This document shows positions 60,536-64,000 of a DNA stretch of 64,000 nt, piece by piece (positions within the stretch are counted from its first letter, which is position 1; each line of letters begins with the position of its first letter). Position numbers and translations under genes: made by a program. The notes below the pieces were generated by a model that saw only the letters and a list, made by a program, of their open reading frames with translations, was not told the origin of the DNA and made no database searches. The stretch comes from Bidens hawaiensis (taxonomy: Eukaryota; Streptophyta; Magnoliopsida; Asterales; Asteraceae), in assembly GCA_021521415.1 (NCBI GenBank), contig JAIQDT010000108.1, positions 385,501 to 449,500 of the forward strand, in the 5' to 3' direction.

Positions 60536-60551
60536 GTTGGTGACGTATTTC

Positions 60552-61182
60552 AACATAGTCTATTTTTGGTAGGAAGTGTTCTCACTCCTTGTGACCGTTT
60601 GGGAATCACCGAAATGCACGACACTTTTTTTGGAATTCTGCATCAACAGTTGTCTTCTCTATCGCTCAAGTGTGTTGCCGCCTCCATACAACTATACAAG
60701 TACAACGTAGTTCTAAACGTTCTTGTTCATAGGGTTTCATCCATGTTCTTTATCTTCTTGTGACGAAAGGACTTATTAATGTTGTATGAATTTTAATTTT
60801 ATGATAGTTTCGCTCAAAAATCCGTAATAGTTTAACTGAAAACACAATTATTATTTCATCTTTAAAAGAAATAAAAAGGTAAAGTTGATTGATTAGAAAG
60901 TGAGTGGCCCCACCCTTTTTTTTCGTGCGATAGTATTAGCATAGCGCCCAAATGGGTCTCATCACCCTTTGACGCTAATAGAGCCAAGTTTGAGATTGGC
61001 TAATCTCCTTCTAAAATTAAAGAATAATTGTAAAGAGATTTTTTTTTATCAATTTCCATGTCCTCCATTGAACAGCAAACATGCATTTTTAAAGCCTTAC
61101 AAGTAAGTAGATAGATAATGCAAGAAAAAAGAAAGATAGGTTTAGTGGTACAACTACCAACTACTACTTCTAGGAATTAGGG
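60552..61182. other. Intergenic, nothing recognised
   Basis: No gene. A short plus-strand open frame over 60479-60763 starts inside the SINE-like copy and is not supported. Confidence 0.4.
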
Positions 61183-61511
61183 GGGGTTCCATTTTCATCA
61201 CCCACCACACCTAATGGTACGGTGACACCTCATCCCATCACTTTCCATCACTAGTGATGGAATTTAGTGGGGATGGTGGTAGTGTGATGAGTTTTCGTAT
61301 ACACACACACACACATATATATATATAGGTTATTGTGTGAGTGAAAGAAGTGTATTTGGGGTATAATATATATATATATATAGAGAGAGAGAGTGTGTGT
61401 GTTCCATCACCAAAATCCCCATAACTCGTGATGGCTATCATGCAAACCCCCTCATCACGCGTGATGAGGGGGGTGGCGGCGGTGTTCCATGTGATATAAC
61501 GGGGTGATGAG
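61183..61511. repeat. CATCAC-rich region with long perfect palindromes
   Basis: CATCAC/GTGATG occurs many times. TCCATCACTAGTGATGGA (61244-61261, 18 bp) and a 26-bp palindrome centred at 61459/61460 (61447-61472, arms CCCCCTCATCACG) are perfect. GGGGGGTTCCATTTTCATCA at 61187 and the inverted GGTCCATCACGGAACCACCC at 62627 suggest that this is a miniature element into which the hAT element (61512) inserted. Confidence 0.55.
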
Positions 61512-62617
61512 CAGTGGCGGATCAAGAAAATCTAGCCAGTGGGTGCAAAAAAAAAGTTCAACCTTGAACTCGTCAATTCAAACTAAAGCAAGTCAAACCA
61601 AAATGGGTCGGGTCGAACCGAAACAGGTTGAGTAAGAAATTTACATTAAACAAACTACGTATAAACATGTAAATAATAAATTTCATTAAAGATAAACAAA
61701 ATACATATTACAATTTACCTTTACGTGATTTCATCTTTTGTAAACGGAAAATTACAGCTTCATTCGTAACACTTAAAAGTGCTTCTTTTTCAACACTAAA
61801 ATCACACAAGCATTCAAAAATCTTCACCAATTCGATTACGTAAATTTGTCTTTATGATCTTCATTGCCAAAAAACATCTCTCAAACGTTGCGGTTGCAAT
61901 ACGCAAAACTATGTTAGCTTTAATAATCGATAAACCAAATGAAAAGAGATATCTTACCTTGTTTCCACCATAACTCTAGCAAGATCCGCAATATCTTTCA
62001 TATTAGCAAATCTTTGTCTTTTCGCACACTATCGATGTACAAACCAAGTTGAGATGCAAGAACAATTTTGTACCCATTATCAAAATCATATGGTTATAAC
62101 TCACACAATCTCATTAACTTTGATGCATCAAACTTGGAAAATGAATCATACGGATTAAAGCCAACATGTTTTGAAGTAAACCCGTGTTAATCTCATTAAA
62201 GTGATCACCAAATTCTTGAATTTTCATATCGACAACACGGTTGAAACAATCAAAATTATAATGTTGTTTGGTGATTGTATATCTTTGTCTTTTGGGTCTA
62301 TAACCAGTGTCATCGACAAGATGTGAAGCCGCCATCACTCTAATATGTTCGCCTCCTAATAATTCCAAATTATCAATTAAAGTGGTTGAGCAATTAACTA
62401 ATATGGGCTTAATTGAAATTGTTTATAACAAAATTAAATTTGGGCTTTTAATATAAAACGTTAAGTTTGGGGCACTAAAAAATTATGAATGGGTCACAAA
62501 ATTTTTTGGATGGGTCACTTGAGTCTTTGGATCTAATATATTACAAATTTATAAAAGAAACTATGGACTTGAGTGGGTGCAAACGCTCCCCCTGACCTAA
62601 CACTGGATCCGCCCCTG
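61512..62617 (-). mobile_element. hAT element, non-autonomous, with transposase remnants
   Basis: Ends CAGTGGCGGATCAAG and, on the minus strand, CAGGGGCGGATCCAGTG; perfect 8-bp duplication GTGATGAG (61504-61511, 62618-62625). Length 1106 bp. The minus strand at 62114-62368 encodes a fragment typical of plant hAT-family proteins with TTF/MYM-type zinc fingers (RPKRQRYTITKQHYNFDCFN, then VVDMKIQEFGDHFNEINTGL, by recall). Weaker relics continue to about 61700. The catalytic region is lost, so it cannot move on its own. Confidence 0.85.
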
Positions 62618-62811
62618 GTGATGAGGTCCATCACGGAACCACCCCCAGTCCCCCACCCCTCTTAGAAAATAACATATAAATAATAAACTAAAATAACTAA
62701 TGCAACTAAACGTGGGAATGATCAGAACATGAAGAGAATTTTGATAGTTGGGTGGATCATGAGGGATCCGTATCAGACGCCCTCATCTTGAAATTGTGTA
62801 GTGGTTTAATG

Positions 62812-63237
62812 TAGAGATGTTCAAAACGGTTTGGGACTAGGAACCGGAACCGGTTCCTATATTCAAAACCACCTTTTAAACCGGTTCCAGGCTCGAACCG
62901 GTTAGGGAACCGAACCGGTTCTCCCACTCTCGGACCCCTAACCTATCTAACCGGTTCTTACCGGTTCCTAACCCGGTTCCTGTACCGTAACCGGTCAAAA
63001 AACGGCTATTTTTGACCCCAACGGTCAAAAAACGGCCAAAAAACGGTTAGGAACCGGTTCCGGTTCCAGAACCGGTTCCGGCTCGGTTCCGGTTCCTACC
63101 CGCCCCCACTCAGAAATGCAAGAACCGGTCACGGATCATCGGGTTGAATCAGATAGGGTCCGGTTCCTACAAAAAACGGGTAGGAACCGGTTCGGGTCCG
63201 GTTCGGGTCCAGGAACCGGTTTTGTTGATCATCTCTA
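62812..63237. mobile_element. 426-bp hAT-type miniature element, GGAACCGG-rich
   Basis: Inverted ends TAGAGATGTTCAAAACGG and, on the minus strand, TAGAGATGATCAACAAAACC; perfect 8-bp duplication GTTTAATG (62804-62811, 63238-63245). The interior has dozens of GGAACCGG/CCGGTTCC motifs. Confidence 0.85.
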
Positions 63238-63245
63238 GTTTAATG

Positions 63246-63746
63246 AATTTGGAGATGAAGTGACAAGCTTTGACACCCCTCACAATAGATACGCATAGCC
63301 GAACTGGTTTACCGACCGGTAACCGGTTTATACCCGAAATCCTAACCGGTTACCAACTGATTTCCAAGAAACTGGTTACTATCTGAATACGTTACCGGTA
63401 ATGAACACTGTTAGCCATACATGTGGTTCCGAAAAGAAAATATCAAAGTTGCAATATGACCTTTACTATTATTAGACTACTATTGCAGTTTTATTGGTAA
63501 TATCTATTAAGCAAAGTTATAACAATTCTTTCATACCCATCTTTCAAATGTACTGGACTGGTTAATATCAATGATTCACTAAATTTTGAAATGAAAGAGA
63601 CCATGTTATAGGAAATTCAGAATTAGCACATCAAGATGATCATCCTTTTACATATCATAAGTTCATAACATTAAACATGGTCAAACTATGCATAACCATT
63701 AGTCTAAACACCACATTTCCTTCCAATCACCAACGACCAAACCACC
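63246..63746. other. Spacer and likely 3' untranslated region
   Basis: Contains a decayed ACCGGTAACCGG block (63300-63400), probably another hAT-type remnant. The 200-300 bases before 63747 are likely the 3' untranslated region of the minus-strand gene. Confidence 0.4.
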
Positions 63747-64000
63747 TTAGACCGGACCCAAGTAATTGCCCTCCAAGCCCACAACCGCCTGAAACTCCTT
63801 CTGAGCCTCCATATACTTAGTCCCCATCACAACACACCTCAAAGTAACATCCTTCTCAATCCTCGACCCAGTTTTCACATTCAAAAAGCACGGGTTTTCT
63901 GCAATCTGATACTGAAAATCACTCATTTTCAGGTTAGACAGATAAAGGTTTTCAATTGGTCCGCACCTCAAGAAAACCCCGTGTTTTAGAATCTTGTGAA
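63747..64000 (-). CDS. RPB7-like RNA polymerase subunit (NRPD7/NRPE7 type), 3' end only
   Basis: The open frame enters from beyond 64000 and ends at TAA (63747-63749); about 83 C-terminal residues are visible. The segment KHGVFLRCGPIENLYLSNLK, then MSDFQYQ, ENPCFLN, and the ending FQAVVGLEGNYLGPV match (by recall) the C-terminal OB/S1 half of the plant RPB7-like subunit 7 of RNA polymerases IV and V, rather than Pol II RPB7, which ends differently. With its partner subunit 4 it forms the stalk that binds emerging RNA; Pol IV/V act in RNA-directed DNA methylation. No intron is visible in this part. The start and N-terminal half lie outside the window. Confidence 0.75.
   Translation of the reverse strand, partial: HKILKHGVFLRCGPIENLYLSNLKMSDFQYQIAENPCFLNVKTGSRIEKDVTLRCVVMGTKYMEAQKEFQAVVGLEGNYLGPV

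Overview
This is nuclear DNA from a flowering plant. Two complete, multi-exon nuclear genes with GT-AG introns are present, together with a partial third gene, a mitochondrial DNA insertion, and a dense load of plant transposons (Ty3/gypsy-type LTR elements with tRNA-iMet primer sites, hAT, Helitron, Tourist/PIF, CACTA-like, RTE LINE and SINE-like copies). The repeat families look most like Asteraceae (composites), but that assignment is an inference from recall and no search was run.

Layout. 1-3.7 kb is AT-rich repeat sequence with a complete short Helitron (2294-3375, minus). 3735-18008 is one old, minus-strand, gag-only LTR retrotransposon with 5-bp target duplication TATAT. Its LTRs are swollen by nested solo LTRs, hAT miniature elements, a CACTA-like element and internal satellite arrays. 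18.0-20.2 kb is repeat debris. 20162-27223 is a second, much younger gag-only LTR element (LTR about 2.18 kb) that carries a tRNA-like module inside each LTR. 27.2-28.4 kb is a frameshifted reverse-transcriptase-type pseudogene. 28.4-34.1 kb holds SINE-like pieces and a 376-bp tandem repeat. 34.6-38.0 kb is a chain of short elements separated by (TA)n tracts. 38-43 kb has Helitron 3' ends and a long-terminal-inverted-repeat element.

Genes. The gene-bearing part is 44.4-64 kb: a mitochondrial ccmFN fragment (44.5-44.8 kb), an Aux/IAA auxin co-repressor gene (45329-47625, plus, 5 coding exons, 232 aa), an LTR-related solo LTR (49631-51976), an RTE LINE relic (52.9-53.85 kb), a plastid-targeted 3-dehydroquinate synthase gene (56385-59900, minus, 8 coding exons, 441 aa), a SINE-like insertion with a 16-bp target duplication, a hAT element with transposase remnants (61512-62617), and the 3' end of an RPB7-like RNA polymerase subunit gene (NRPD7/NRPE7 type) running off the right edge.

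The genes have no operon-like relation. DHQ synthase serves the plastid shikimate pathway, Aux/IAA serves auxin-dependent transcription, and the RPB7-like subunit would serve Pol IV/V in RNA-directed DNA methylation, the system that normally silences the kinds of repeats filling this window. The most interesting non-genic signals are the tRNA-like Pol III-style module duplicated inside the young LTRs, the LTR-internal satellites in the giant-LTR family, the (TA)n-separated element chain, the both-strand-open 376-bp tandem repeat, and the long-inverted-repeat element with foreign-looking cargo.
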